NCBI RefSeq assembly: GCF_023715405.1
Contig: NZ_JAMBOC010000007.1
Span: 1 to 64,000, forward strand
DNA: 64,000 bases
Source: Solibacillus isronensis
GTDB lineage: Bacteria > Bacillota > Bacilli > Bacillales_A > Planococcaceae
Direction of reading: 5' to 3'
Shown here one piece after another: positions 18,310 through 26,780 of the stretch (its first letter is position 1; every line of letters begins with the position of its first letter). The notes beneath the pieces were generated by a model that saw only the letters and a list, made by a program, of their open reading frames with translations, had not been told where the DNA came from and did not search any database. Position numbers and translations under genes: made by a program.

Positions 18310-19026
18310 TTAGCGGCAATTCAATATCTCTGCGATATGCATTGTTTTAATTTCAATGTTTTTCCGGTCAATCCGTCCGCCGATGTTCATGAGACATCCG
18401 GCATCAGCTCCTATTAAATAATGGACAGCAATTTGCTCGGCAGAAGCAATTTTTTCATCTACCATCTGTTCTGAGATCTGTCCCATTTTAATAGAGAATG
18501 TTCCGCCAAAACCGCAGCAATTATCCTTTAGAGGCATTTCAAGCAGTTCAAGACCGTCTACATTCTGGAGCAATGTGAGAGGAGCCTGCTGCACTTTCAA
18601 TAAGCGCGTCATATGACAGGAAGGGTGATAAGTAGCCGTTCCGTTCAGTTTTGCTCCAACATCCTCAATTTTAAGTACATCGACAATAAATTGTGTCAGT
18701 TCATAAGTCTTGTCTGCGATTCGTTGTGCCTTTTCCTGCCAAAGCGGTTCATCTTTAAAAATATGAACATATTCTTTCAGCATGTATGCACAAGAACCTG
18801 ATGGACAGACGATGACTTCTGCATCTTCAAAAACTCGAATTGTGTTTTTCATCGTTTCTTTAGAAGCTTTTACATAGCCGCTATTATAGGCCGGCTGACC
18901 GCAACAAGTTTGGCCTTTTGGAAAACTTACTGTACAACCTAAGCGCTCCAATAACTCAACCGTGTTTTTCCCGATATTACTTTGAATCATATCGACTAAA
19001 CATGTAGCGAATAATGATACATTCAT
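18310..19026 (-). CDS. lutA: lactate utilization protein LutA
   Basis: A 238-residue cysteine-rich (CCG domain) protein of the heterodisulfide-reductase/glycolate-oxidase subunit type. Two CCG motifs are visible, [10 protein letters not shown] (about residues 41-50) and CCGFGGTFS (about 169-177), plus the paired CPSGSC and HPSCHM segments that probably help bind an iron-sulfur centre. It is the first gene of lutABC. A -35 TTGACT and -10 TAAATT with 17 bp between them lie at 19048-19076, and an AGGGGGGA ribosome site precedes the ATG. Confidence 0.94.
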   Translation of the reverse strand: MNVSLFATCLVDMIQSNIGKNTVELLERLGCTVSFPKGQTCCGQPAYNSGYVKASKETMKNTIRVFEDAEVIVCPSGSCAYMLKEYVHIFKDEPLWQEKAQRIADKTYELTQFIVDVLKIEDVGAKLNGTATYHPSCHMTRLLKVQQAPLTLLQNVDGLELLEMPLKDNCCGFGGTFSIKMGQISEQMVDEKIASAEQIAVHYLIGADAGCLMNIGGRIDRKNIEIKTMHIAEILNCR

Positions 19027-19047
19027 CCAATCCCCCCTGTTCCATTA

Positions 19048-19076
19048 AATTTACAACTTTCTGATAATTAAGTCAA
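19048..19076 (-). promoter_or_regulatory. sigma-A promoter of lutABC
   Basis: On the minus strand, TTGACT (19076-19071) and TAAATT (19053-19048) are separated by exactly 17 bp, about 20 bp before the lutA start region. The palindrome at 19081-19091 lies just upstream of the -35. Confidence 0.6.
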
Positions 19077-19080
19077 CAGG

Positions 19081-19091
19081 TCATCTGATGA
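19081..19091. promoter_or_regulatory. LutR-type operator, perfect palindrome TCATC-T-GATGA
   Basis: TCATCTGATGA is a perfect 11-bp inverted repeat in the 110-bp gap between lutR and lutA, five bp from the lutABC -35 box. From memory, the motif reported for B. subtilis LutR is of the form TCATC-N-GATGA, which this matches exactly. FadR-type GntR regulators bind short palindromes of this kind. Confidence 0.7.
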
Positions 19092-19135
19092 CTTGGAAAA
19101 TTAGTATTTAAAGAGAATAATATTGTATTAAAACA

Positions 19136-19840
19136 TTATTGGTTGAAAAGTAATGATTCGACGGTTTCAAGATGTTTTGCCATCGCCTTTTTAGCCTGTA
19201 TATCATCTGCATTCACTAAAGCATTGTAAATCGCGGTATGTTCTTCGTGTAAGTTGTATAAAGCAGCATGATCTGTAGTGGATAAAATGGAACGAGTATG
19301 CTGGATTTGGCGTGCAATCGGCTTTGAAACACTTTGCAGCATTGAAACTAGTAAAGGGTTGTCCGCTGCTTCAGCAATGATTGCATGAAATTGCATATCG
19401 GCATTACTGCTTGTCTCAGGATCGATTAGAGCATGGTTCATTTTACTGAGTGCTTCTTTTAATTGTTCAAGCTGACGATTTGTTCTGCGTTTTGCCGCAT
19501 TTTCGATTAATCCTAATTCCAAAATTTTTCGTACTTCAAATATTTGCTGTAAATCCTGCTGTGAAAAGGATGCGTATGTAGGAATATTTAACGAAATATC
19601 CTGGGCCGTTACTTTGCGGATATAAGTTCCTTCTCCTTGGCGGATTTCGATAATACCACGTGCCTGAAGAGCAGTTAAAGCTTCACGAATTGCAGAGCGA
19701 CCAACTTCAAAGTTTTTTGCAAGCTGTTCAACGGAATCCAATTTATCACCAGGTGATATTTCCCCGATCATAATTTTCTGTTCAATAATAGCGGCTATTT
19801 GTTCATATAGTTTTTTTGTTTTGGGTACTTCAAATTTCAT
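19136..19840 (-). CDS. lutR: GntR/FadR-family regulator, LutR-like
   Basis: A 234-residue transcription factor. Residues ~5-75 form a GntR winged helix (LAKNFEVGRSAIREALTALQARGIIEIRQGEGTYI in pieces), and the rest is an FCD helical ligand-binding domain with the metal-coordinating residue pattern (D...H...H) seen around FHAIIAEAADN and the C-terminal HEEHTAIYNAL. It sits directly upstream of lutABC on the same strand, as LutR does, and probably represses the operon until lactate is present. An operator-like palindrome lies in between. GGAAGG precedes the ATG. Confidence 0.9.
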   Translation of the reverse strand: MKFEVPKTKKLYEQIAAIIEQKIMIGEISPGDKLDSVEQLAKNFEVGRSAIREALTALQARGIIEIRQGEGTYIRKVTAQDISLNIPTYASFSQQDLQQIFEVRKILELGLIENAAKRRTNRQLEQLKEALSKMNHALIDPETSSNADMQFHAIIAEAADNPLLVSMLQSVSKPIARQIQHTRSILSTTDHAALYNLHEEHTAIYNALVNADDIQAKKAMAKHLETVESLLFNQ

Positions 19841-19871
19841 TTTAAAAATCCTTCCTGCTTTATAAATTCTA

Positions 19872-19906
19872 AAAAAAGCTGTTCCAATAACTTGGAAACA
19901 GCTTTG
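19872..19906 (-). terminator. rho-independent terminator of the Usp-domain gene
   Basis: AAAGCTGTTCCAA (19876-19888) pairs with TTGGAAACAGCTTT (19892-19905) with one mismatch. The A run at 19871-19877 is the U tract on the minus strand. Confidence 0.85.
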
Positions 19907-19908
19907 TA

Positions 19909-20595
19909 TTAAGGTTTTAATGAAGTAAAGCGATCTTTAGGAAGAATTTCAGGGTTGTTAACAGTACCTTCTGTTATATCGGCCTCTAAAAGTTTCCCGT
20001 TATAATTAAACTTGAATATACCATTATCAAAGTCTGTCCCGATTTCCTTAAAGAAAATCCCTTCCAGAGCAATAATTTTAGGGCATGTAAACACGACTTT
20101 ATAATAATCATTTTCCTGGATTATATAAGCACGTACACCTTTTTCGTAAACATCGATCAGTTCATCCTCAGAAGGACGCTTTACCGATACTATATGAAAA
20201 TCAACGAATGGTACTTCTTTTAAGAGAACATTCAAGAAAGAACCTTTTGTGATTTCCTCCCAGCGGCTTTGAGCACTCTGACCTACGATGATTTGCGTGA
20301 TATTAAAATCCATTGCGATTTCTGTAATCACTTTATGGAATGGGCGTTTTTCATTATCCTTAATAATGAATTGTTCTACTTCCAATTCATCAGTCAGTTC
20401 TTTCCACTGTTCGATATAGCCGGATTTTTCTGCATCAAATGCATCAAGTGGCTTTGAATCAACAGTCAACACATATAATGGGCAGTCAAGTAATGTAGCA
20501 AGCTTGTGTCCTCGGCGAATTAAACGCTCACCATTTTGTCCGTAATATACACAAACCAAAATACTTTCGTCTAATCGGCCTTTAACATGTTTCAT
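19909..20595 (-). CDS. stand-alone universal-stress (KdpD Usp-like) domain protein
   Basis: A 228-residue protein whose first ~140 residues match the Usp domain of KdpD sensor kinases (GRLDESILVCVYYG, GERLIRRG, and IIVGQSAQSRWEEITKGS, which carries the nucleotide-binding serine/glycine pattern). The kinase and membrane parts of KdpD are absent; a ~90-residue C-terminal domain of unknown type follows. ATG 20595 is chosen over GTG 20607 because AGAGGTG is then nine bases upstream. It is divergent from the mrp operon. In KdpD of several Firmicutes this domain binds cyclic di-AMP, so a link to ion homeostasis is plausible but unproven. Confidence 0.75.
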   Translation of the reverse strand: MKHVKGRLDESILVCVYYGQNGERLIRRGHKLATLLDCPLYVLTVDSKPLDAFDAEKSGYIEQWKELTDELEVEQFIIKDNEKRPFHKVITEIAMDFNITQIIVGQSAQSRWEEITKGSFLNVLLKEVPFVDFHIVSVKRPSEDELIDVYEKGVRAYIIQENDYYKVVFTCPKIIALEGIFFKEIGTDFDNGIFKFNYNGKLLEADITEGTVNNPEILPKDRFTSLKP

Positions 20596-20927
20596 TTTAG
20601 TTCGCACCTCTTTTTCTTATCCTATAATAATGAATTGAATCCGAATATATATTGAGAAATTAAGCATAATTGAGATAAAACGAAGGCTATTACAGTGCAA
20701 TGCACCCATTATTATTGTATACTTATTTCTATGATGCATATTTATATTCAGTAAATTTTTTGTTATATTTTTGCTTTTCCAATTTTTATTAAATTACCCT
20801 TGTTTGAAAATATATTCCCCATATGCCACATTATTATGAAGATAGTTATATAGATAGTCAAGTGTGATTGTTCGATTGCCGAACTTTACATATTTTATTG
20901 GCTCACTCGGTTAGGAGGTTATTGCTT
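20596..20927. other. AT-rich divergent region upstream of mrpA
   Basis: About 330 bp between the Usp gene and mrpA. It contains an 11-bp perfect palindrome GTGCA-A-TGCAC at 20695-20705, a possible operator, and several TATACT/TATATT-like hexamers, but no pair of boxes that I would call a promoter with confidence. No coding region is seen apart from a 20-codon in-frame extension of mrpA that lacks a ribosome site. Confidence 0.5.
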
Positions 20928-23339
20928 TTGCTTATTGCTTTTTCGATTATGCTTCCGTTTCTTGCTGCAGCATTAATCCCATTAATATACAGGAGATTTA
21001 AGAATATACATTTAGGTTGGTTCGTATTAATTGTCCCTGTTGCTTTATTTTCGCTTTTAGCTACATATATCCCTCGAATTGCCAATGGTGAAGTGTTCAT
21101 AAAGACATTTGAGTGGATCCCCTCTTTCGGTATTAATATTACTACTTATTTAGACGGCTTGAGTATGATTTTCAGCTTACTCATTACTGGGGTAGGCAGT
21201 TTAGTAATACTTTACTCAATTTTCTATTTATCAACGAAAGAATCATTACACCATTTCTATTGCTATTTACTATTATTTATGGGCGCGATGTTAGGCGTCG
21301 TCTTTTCAGATAACTTAATGGTGCTTTATGTATTTTGGGAATTAACGAGCGTATCGTCATTCCTGTTAATTGCATTTTGGCATCATCGTAAAGCATCTCG
21401 TGCAGGTGCGCGTAAAGCAATGACCATTACCGTTTCTGGTGGTGTTGCGATGCTCGCTGGTTTTTTAATGTTATATGTTGCATCCGGAACGTTTAGTATT
21501 CGCGAAATTATTGCGAATTTGGATGTCGTGCAATCGAGCGTGTATTTTGTTCCGGCAATGTGTCTTGTACTTTTAGGTGCGTTTACAAAGTCAGCACAGT
21601 TCCCGTTCCATATTTGGCTGCCGGATGCGATGGAAGCACCGACACCTGTTTCCGCCTATTTACACTCTGCAACGATGGTAAAAGCGGGTATTTACTTAGT
21701 AGCTCGTACAACACCGATTTTCGGCGGGCATGAAGTATGGTTCTGGGCAGTGAGCGGGGTAGGTCTTCTAACATTATTCTGGGGTTCCTTCAATGCGGTT
21801 CGCCAGTATGATTTAAAGGCACTGCTGGCATATTCCACAATTAGTCAGCTTGGACTGATAATGTCTTTATTTGGTCTTGGTTCTGCAGCACTGCATTTTG
21901 GTTATTCAACACAATCGGTTATTTATACGCAGGCTACATTTGCTGCACTATTCCATTTAATCAACCACTCGACATTTAAAGGTGCGCTCTTTATGATGGT
22001 CGGAATTGTCGATCATGAAGTAGGAACACGCGATATTCGACGGTTAGGCGGATTGATGTCGTTAATGCCGTTTACATTTACGATTGCTGTAATCGGCAGT
22101 GCCTCAATGGCAGGTTTACCACCATTCAATGGCTTTTTAAGTAAGGAAATGTTCTTTGCAGCAACATTAAAAATTACACAGCTTGATATTTTCTCACTTG
22201 ATAGCATCGGCCTTTTATTCCCGATTATCGCCTGGGTGGCCAGTGTATTTACGTTTATTTACTGTGTCATTATCGTCATGCGTACATTCTTCGGGAAAAT
22301 ACAGCCGGATCGTCTGGAAAAGCCGCCACATGAAGCGCCGTTTGGTATGTTAATTTCACCATTTATTTTAGTTGCCTTCGTGATTGGAATTTTTATATTC
22401 CCGAATGTTTTGGGACATTATATTTTAAGTCCGGCGATGGCAAGCATTTACCCAATGTTCCCATCTGTAGAGGAAATGACGCCTCATATCGCAGCATGGC
22501 ACGGTTATATAAATACGGAACTTATTATGACGTTTGGTGTCATTGTTGTAGGGGTTTTCTTATACCGTACATTAAAAAAATGGCGTCCTGTCTATCTGTG
22601 GATACCGCAAAGCTTTACGCTAAATGCGATTTATGAACGTGTGATTAATTCAAGTGAGAGTGTATCAGGACGTGTAACAAACCGTTATATGAACGGTAAT
22701 TTAACGTATTATTTCGTTTATATCTATGTATTTTTTGTAACGCTACTGGCAGGGTATATGATTTATGCGGACGTATTCAGCTGGAATCCTTCGAAAGACT
22801 CGTTGATTGAGCCATATGAATTAGTTCTTGTATTCGTTATGATTGCGGCTGCAATTGCGATTATTTTTGCAAAGCAGCGTATTACAGTCGTGCTGTTGAA
22901 TGGAGTACTCGGGTATTCTGTTGCCTTTTTCTTCGTAGTATTTAGAGCTCCTGATTTGGCGCTGACGCAGCTTGTCGTTGAATCGGTTACAACAGCACTG
23001 TTCTTACTATCATTTAAATATCTACCGAAGCTTAAAAATGAGTATATTTCGAAAAGCTGGCGTTTTGCGAAGGTGACAATTTCGGTTGCGGTCGGTGCAA
23101 CTGTGACACTGATCGGATTAGCTGTAATGAATTACGATCGTTTTGAACCAATCTCGAAATACTTTGAGGACTCGTATGATCTGGCTGGCGGGAAAAATAT
23201 CGTCAACACGATATTAGGCGATTTCCGTGCATTTGATACGATGCTTGAAGTAGTTGTACTTTTCATTGCAGGTCTAGGCGTCTACACACTTATTAAGCTT
23301 AAGGCGAAAAAGGGGGATGGAGACGTTGAAAGTAAATGA
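20928..23339 (+). CDS. mrpA: Na+/H+ antiporter subunit MrpA
   Basis: The largest subunit of the multi-subunit Mrp cation/proton antiporter, 803 residues with about 21 membrane helices, related to NuoL. Conserved proton-channel segments (WELTSVSSFLLIAFWHHR; AFTKSAQFPFHIWLPDAMEAPTPVSAYLHSATMVKAG, in pieces) are present, and the C-terminal third carries the MrpA-specific extension (RAPDLALTQLVVESVTTALF). A TTG at 20928 is preferred as start, nine bases after AGGAGG; the upstream in-frame ATG at 20868 lacks a ribosome site. The complex exports Na+ in exchange for protons and supports alkali and salt tolerance and, in B. subtilis, sporulation. Confidence 0.95.
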   Translation: MLIAFSIMLPFLAAALIPLIYRRFKNIHLGWFVLIVPVALFSLLATYIPRIANGEVFIKTFEWIPSFGINITTYLDGLSMIFSLLITGVGSLVILYSIFYLSTKESLHHFYCYLLLFMGAMLGVVFSDNLMVLYVFWELTSVSSFLLIAFWHHRKASRAGARKAMTITVSGGVAMLAGFLMLYVASGTFSIREIIANLDVVQSSVYFVPAMCLVLLGAFTKSAQFPFHIWLPDAMEAPTPVSAYLHSATMVKAGIYLVARTTPIFGGHEVWFWAVSGVGLLTLFWGSFNAVRQYDLKALLAYSTISQLGLIMSLFGLGSAALHFGYSTQSVIYTQATFAALFHLINHSTFKGALFMMVGIVDHEVGTRDIRRLGGLMSLMPFTFTIAVIGSASMAGLPPFNGFLSKEMFFAATLKITQLDIFSLDSIGLLFPIIAWVASVFTFIYCVIIVMRTFFGKIQPDRLEKPPHEAPFGMLISPFILVAFVIGIFIFPNVLGHYILSPAMASIYPMFPSVEEMTPHIAAWHGYINTELIMTFGVIVVGVFLYRTLKKWRPVYLWIPQSFTLNAIYERVINSSESVSGRVTNRYMNGNLTYYFVYIYVFFVTLLAGYMIYADVFSWNPSKDSLIEPYELVLVFVMIAAAIAIIFAKQRITVVLLNGVLGYSVAFFFVVFRAPDLALTQLVVESVTTALFLLSFKYLPKLKNEYISKSWRFAKVTISVAVGATVTLIGLAVMNYDRFEPISKYFEDSYDLAGGKNIVNTILGDFRAFDTMLEVVVLFIAGLGVYTLIKLKAKKGDGDVESK

Positions 23340-23748
23340 TGTTATTTTAAAATCAGTTGTACGAGGCGTTGTTTTCATCGTCTTTACGCTTGGTATGTAT
23401 TTATTTTTTGCAGGACATAATGCTCCAGGCGGAGGATTCATCGGCGGGTTAGTTCTTGGCTCGGGGATTGTCCTGTTATATTTGACATACGATATTGAAA
23501 CTGTGCATAAGGGGATGCCGTTCGACTTTAAAAAAGTTGCTGCAATCGGTGTATTGCTGGCGACCGGTTCGGCCATTGCCTCGATTTTCTTTGACGTACC
23601 ATTTTTAACACAGACAGATGGCTATTATAATCTCCCGTTAATAGGAGAAAAGCATTTGTCCACTGTTACGATTTTTGAAGCAGGTGTCGCATTGACGGTT
23701 ATCGGTACACTCGTAACGATTATTTTAAATATAAGTGAGGATGAATAG
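23326..23748 (+). CDS. mrpB: Na+/H+ antiporter subunit MrpB
   Basis: A 140-residue membrane subunit with four helices and the conserved FAGHNAPGGGFIGGL segment near residues 27-41. A TTG at 23326 is preferred over an ATG at 23317 because the GGGGGATGGAG site is then well placed and the protein begins like other MrpB proteins (KVND). It overlaps the end of mrpA, so translation is coupled. Confidence 0.92.
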   Translation: MKVNDVILKSVVRGVVFIVFTLGMYLFFAGHNAPGGGFIGGLVLGSGIVLLYLTYDIETVHKGMPFDFKKVAAIGVLLATGSAIASIFFDVPFLTQTDGYYNLPLIGEKHLSTVTIFEAGVALTVIGTLVTIILNISEDE

Positions 23749-23749
23749 T

Positions 23750-24088
23750 ATGGAATCATTAATGATTGTACTTGTCGGCATTCTAGTCGCAGTCGCTACT
23801 TATTTAATCCTCTCTCGTAGTGTCATACGCGTGATTGTCGGCACCGCCATTTTATCTCATGCCGTTCACCTATTGTTATTGACGGTCGGCGGGTTGAAGA
23901 AGGGGAGTGTGCCGTTATTAGGTCAAGCGGCCGCACCATATACCGACGCTTTGCCACAAGCATTGATCTTAACAGCAATCGTTATTAGCTTTGCTGTTAC
24001 GGCATTTTTACTTGTGCTGGCTTATCGGATGTATTTAATGAACGGAACCGATGATCTAGGGGAACTTGGAGGGTCATCAGATGAATAA
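23750..24088 (+). CDS. mrpC: Na+/H+ antiporter subunit MrpC
   Basis: A 112-residue, three-helix membrane subunit homologous to NuoK. The second helix carries GTAILSHAVHLLLL and the loop AAPYTDALPQALILTAIVI is the family signature. The ATG at 23750 is preceded by GTGAGG and begins MESLMIV, close to the typical MrpC start; an upstream in-frame ATG is less well spaced. It follows mrpB by one base and overlaps mrpD by eight. Confidence 0.92.
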   Translation: MESLMIVLVGILVAVATYLILSRSVIRVIVGTAILSHAVHLLLLTVGGLKKGSVPLLGQAAAPYTDALPQALILTAIVISFAVTAFLLVLAYRMYLMNGTDDLGELGGSSDE

Positions 24089-25565
24089 TATAATAGTTTT
24101 ACCAATGATTGTGCCGATAATAACGGCCGCATTATTAGTATTTTTAAATAATAATATTAAACTTCAGCGGGTTGTTAGTTTAATTACAATGATTTTTGTA
24201 ATAGGGACTTCTGTTGTCCTGCTACAGCTTATTCAAACAGAAGGTATCATGCGTATAGACTTTAGTGGTTGGGCACCGCCGTTCGGTATTTTATTTGTCG
24301 CCGATTCATTTGCGGTACTGCTTGTTTTAACGGCAAGCATCGTTACAACGATCTGTTTAATTTATGCTTTTTCCACAATTGGCGAGCGTCATGAAAGAAT
24401 GTATTTTTATCCATTTGTGTTGTTTTTACTGGCAGGTGTAAACGGTTCGTTTTTAACAGGCGATATTTTCAACTTATTCGTTTGTTTTGAAGTAATGCTT
24501 CTGGCGTCATATGTATTAGTTGCATTAGGCGGGGGAAAGATACAGCTGCGCGAGTCGATCAAGTATGTACTCATTAATGTTGTCGCATCCTGGATTTTCC
24601 TCGTTGCACTGGCGTTTATGTATGGAACGTTAAAGACGCTTAATATGGCACATATTGCACAGCGCGTTGCAGAAGCCGGTCAAGATCCGTTATTAACGGT
24701 TGTCGCACTTGTTTTCCTCATTGTTTTTGCTTTAAAAGGAGGATTGCTGCTATTCTTTTGGCTGCCTGGTTCCTACAGTGTGCCTCCAACAGCAGTACAG
24801 GCATTATTTGCTGCGCTATTAACAAAAGTCGGCATGTATGCATTATTCCGTACGTTCACGCTTATGTTCCCGTTACAGCCGGAAATTACGCATACGGCCA
24901 TCGGTGTGATGGCGGGGCTGACGATTATTGCGGGATGTATGGGTGCATTTGCCGGACGCGATGTTCGGACAATTGCTACGTATAACGTCATCATTAGTGT
25001 TGGCTTTATAATGGTGGCACTTGCGATCGGAACTGAGTCAGCAATGGCAGGCGCGGTTTATTATTTAATCCACGATATGCTTGGTAAGGCGCTGCTGTTT
25101 TTACTTATTGGAACAATGGTGCTTTTAACAGGGGAAATTGTCGTGAAAAATATGAATGGGTTAATTCGAATTTATCCGGTATTTGGGTGGCTGTTCTTTA
25201 TTATGATGTGTGCGCTTGTCGGAATTCCGCCGTTAAGCGGGTTTATCGGAAAAGTATTGATCGGCCAAGGTGCTGTTGAAGCAGAGGCGTATATTTTATT
25301 GGCGCTGGCATTCGGTTCGAGTATCATCGTACTCTATTCATTAATGCGTATTTTCCTTGCTTCATTTTTTGGAGAAACATCGATTAATGAAGAGGACAAG
25401 ATTCGGATGCCACGCGGTGCGATGGTATCGTTTGTGCTATTGACGATTTGTATCGTTGCTTTAGGAGTTGGCGCAGAAGGGCTGGCAGTTTATGTGAATG
25501 ATGCAGCCTACACATTATCCAACCCTTCCGTATACATTGATGCGATTTTAAATACGAATAAGTAA
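24081..25565 (+). CDS. mrpD: Na+/H+ antiporter subunit MrpD
   Basis: A 494-residue membrane protein with about 14 helices, related to NuoM/NuoN. FNLFVCFEVMLLASYVLVALGG carries the conserved glutamate of helix 5, and LKGGLLLFFWLPGSYSVPPTAVQALFAALLTKVG (in pieces) the key lysines. It forms the second proton-channel subunit of the Mrp complex with MrpA. Start ATG 24081 follows GGAGGG. It lies between mrpC and mrpE in the standard order. Confidence 0.95.
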   Translation: MNNIIVLPMIVPIITAALLVFLNNNIKLQRVVSLITMIFVIGTSVVLLQLIQTEGIMRIDFSGWAPPFGILFVADSFAVLLVLTASIVTTICLIYAFSTIGERHERMYFYPFVLFLLAGVNGSFLTGDIFNLFVCFEVMLLASYVLVALGGGKIQLRESIKYVLINVVASWIFLVALAFMYGTLKTLNMAHIAQRVAEAGQDPLLTVVALVFLIVFALKGGLLLFFWLPGSYSVPPTAVQALFAALLTKVGMYALFRTFTLMFPLQPEITHTAIGVMAGLTIIAGCMGAFAGRDVRTIATYNVIISVGFIMVALAIGTESAMAGAVYYLIHDMLGKALLFLLIGTMVLLTGEIVVKNMNGLIRIYPVFGWLFFIMMCALVGIPPLSGFIGKVLIGQGAVEAEAYILLALAFGSSIIVLYSLMRIFLASFFGETSINEEDKIRMPRGAMVSFVLLTICIVALGVGAEGLAVYVNDAAYTLSNPSVYIDAILNTNK

Positions 25566-25579
25566 AGGAGGGTGAGCAC

Positions 25580-26062
25580 ATGTTAGGTCAATTTATTATT
25601 AATTTATTTATTGCGGCGCTATGGTTTTTGTTGAAGGATGATCCAACTGCAGACTTTACGACGTTTATGTCAGGCTTTTTAGTCGGAACATTGATTTTAT
25701 ATGCTATGCACAGGTTTTTCGGAACACAGTTTTACTTGCGTCGTGTACTAAAGATTATTAAGCTCATCCTCATATTTATTCGAGAGCTGCTTTCATCAAG
25801 TATTTCTGTATTAAAACAAGTGCTGGATCCACAGATGAATTTTACACCGGGCATTTTTACTTATGAAACAGAATTAAGAGGGGACTACCAAGTAACGACA
25901 TTGGCCCTGTTATTAACATTGACACCGGGTTCTGTTGTAATGGAAGTCTCAGAAGATAACAGCACGTTTTATATTCATGCGATGGATATAGAAGAATCGA
26001 AAGAAACGGTACTCCGTTCAATCGGCAAGTTTGAACGTGCCATTTTGGAGGTGACACAATGA
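25580..26062 (+). CDS. mrpE: Na+/H+ antiporter subunit MrpE
   Basis: A 160-residue subunit with about two or three membrane helices near the N-terminus and a soluble C-terminal half. The family segment TPGSVVMEVSEDNSTFYIHAMD is clear. Needed for full antiport activity of the complex. The AAAGGAGGGTGA ribosome site is one of the strongest in the operon. It overlaps mrpF by ATGA. Confidence 0.93.
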   Translation: MLGQFIINLFIAALWFLLKDDPTADFTTFMSGFLVGTLILYAMHRFFGTQFYLRRVLKIIKLILIFIRELLSSSISVLKQVLDPQMNFTPGIFTYETELRGDYQVTTLALLLTLTPGSVVMEVSEDNSTFYIHAMDIEESKETVLRSIGKFERAILEVTQ

Positions 26063-26343
26063 TCGATTTGATTCTAAAGGCGGCACTTGTTCTATTTATG
26101 GTGGCAATCGGACTATCCCTATTTCGTGTGATAAAAGGGCCGTCATTACCTGACCGCGCAATCGCACTTGATACGATTGGTGTAAATTTAATTTCTGCGA
26201 TCGCCATCGTGTCGATTGTTTTAAAAACAAAGGCATTTTTGGAAGCCATTTTAATATTGGGTATTTTAGCATTTATCGGAACGATCGCATTCTCGAAATA
26301 TATAGAAAGAGGTGTCATTGTTGAACGTAAATCAGCTGATTGA
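26059..26343 (+). CDS. mrpF: Na+/H+ antiporter subunit MrpF
   Basis: A 94-residue, three-helix membrane subunit with the conserved RVIKGPSLPDRAIALDTIGVN region (residues ~24-44). It starts within the mrpE stop (ATGA) after GGAGGTGAC. MrpF has been linked to bile-salt and cholate efflux in B. subtilis as well as to the antiporter complex. Confidence 0.93.
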   Translation: MIDLILKAALVLFMVAIGLSLFRVIKGPSLPDRAIALDTIGVNLISAIAIVSIVLKTKAFLEAILILGILAFIGTIAFSKYIERGVIVERKSAD

Positions 26344-26725
26344 ATTAATGGCGGCACTTCTTATCTTGTTTGGCGCAATTGTGAGTGTCATTAGCGCATT
26401 CGGCATGATACGTTTACCAGATGTGTATACACGCTCACACGCAGCAACGAAAAGTGCGACACTCTCTGTATTGCTTTGTTTGTTCGGCGGGTTCATTTAC
26501 TTTTGGATCCATGATGGCTATGTGAGTATTCGCCTCATTTTAGGGATTATCTTCGTATTTATTACAGCCCCTGTTTCCGGGCATTTAGTATGTCGCGCGG
26601 CATATCGTTCACGCGTACCGCTAGCTGAAGGTTCTGGAGACGATGCATTAAATGAAATCCTGTTCGGCGAAGAAAATTTGCAAGTAAAAGAAGAAGTGGA
26701 AGCTACATTGAAAGAAATTAAATAA
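26321..26725 (+). CDS. mrpG: Na+/H+ antiporter subunit MrpG
   Basis: A 134-residue membrane subunit with three helices and the family segment FGMIRLPDVYTRSHAATKSATLSVL. The start is most likely the TTG at 26321, six bases after AGAGGTG; a GTG at 26312 lies inside that site. It overlaps mrpF and is the last gene of mrpABCDEFG. The ~30-residue acidic C-terminal tail is longer than in some homologues. Confidence 0.92.
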   Translation: MNVNQLIELMAALLILFGAIVSVISAFGMIRLPDVYTRSHAATKSATLSVLLCLFGGFIYFWIHDGYVSIRLILGIIFVFITAPVSGHLVCRAAYRSRVPLAEGSGDDALNEILFGEENLQVKEEVEATLKEIK

Positions 26726-26732
26726 TGAATGG

Positions 26733-26780
26733 AAAAGCATTTTAAAAGTGATGGCATGTCGCTTTTAGAATGCTTTTTTT
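26733..26780 (+). terminator. rho-independent terminator of the mrp operon
   Basis: AAAAGCATT..TAAAAG (from 26733) pairs with CTTTTA.AATGCTTTT (to 26777) and a T run follows. Confidence 0.88.

Noticed and set aside
25857..26357. 166-codon antisense frame across mrpE-mrpG
   Set aside because: Shadow of conserved mrp genes.
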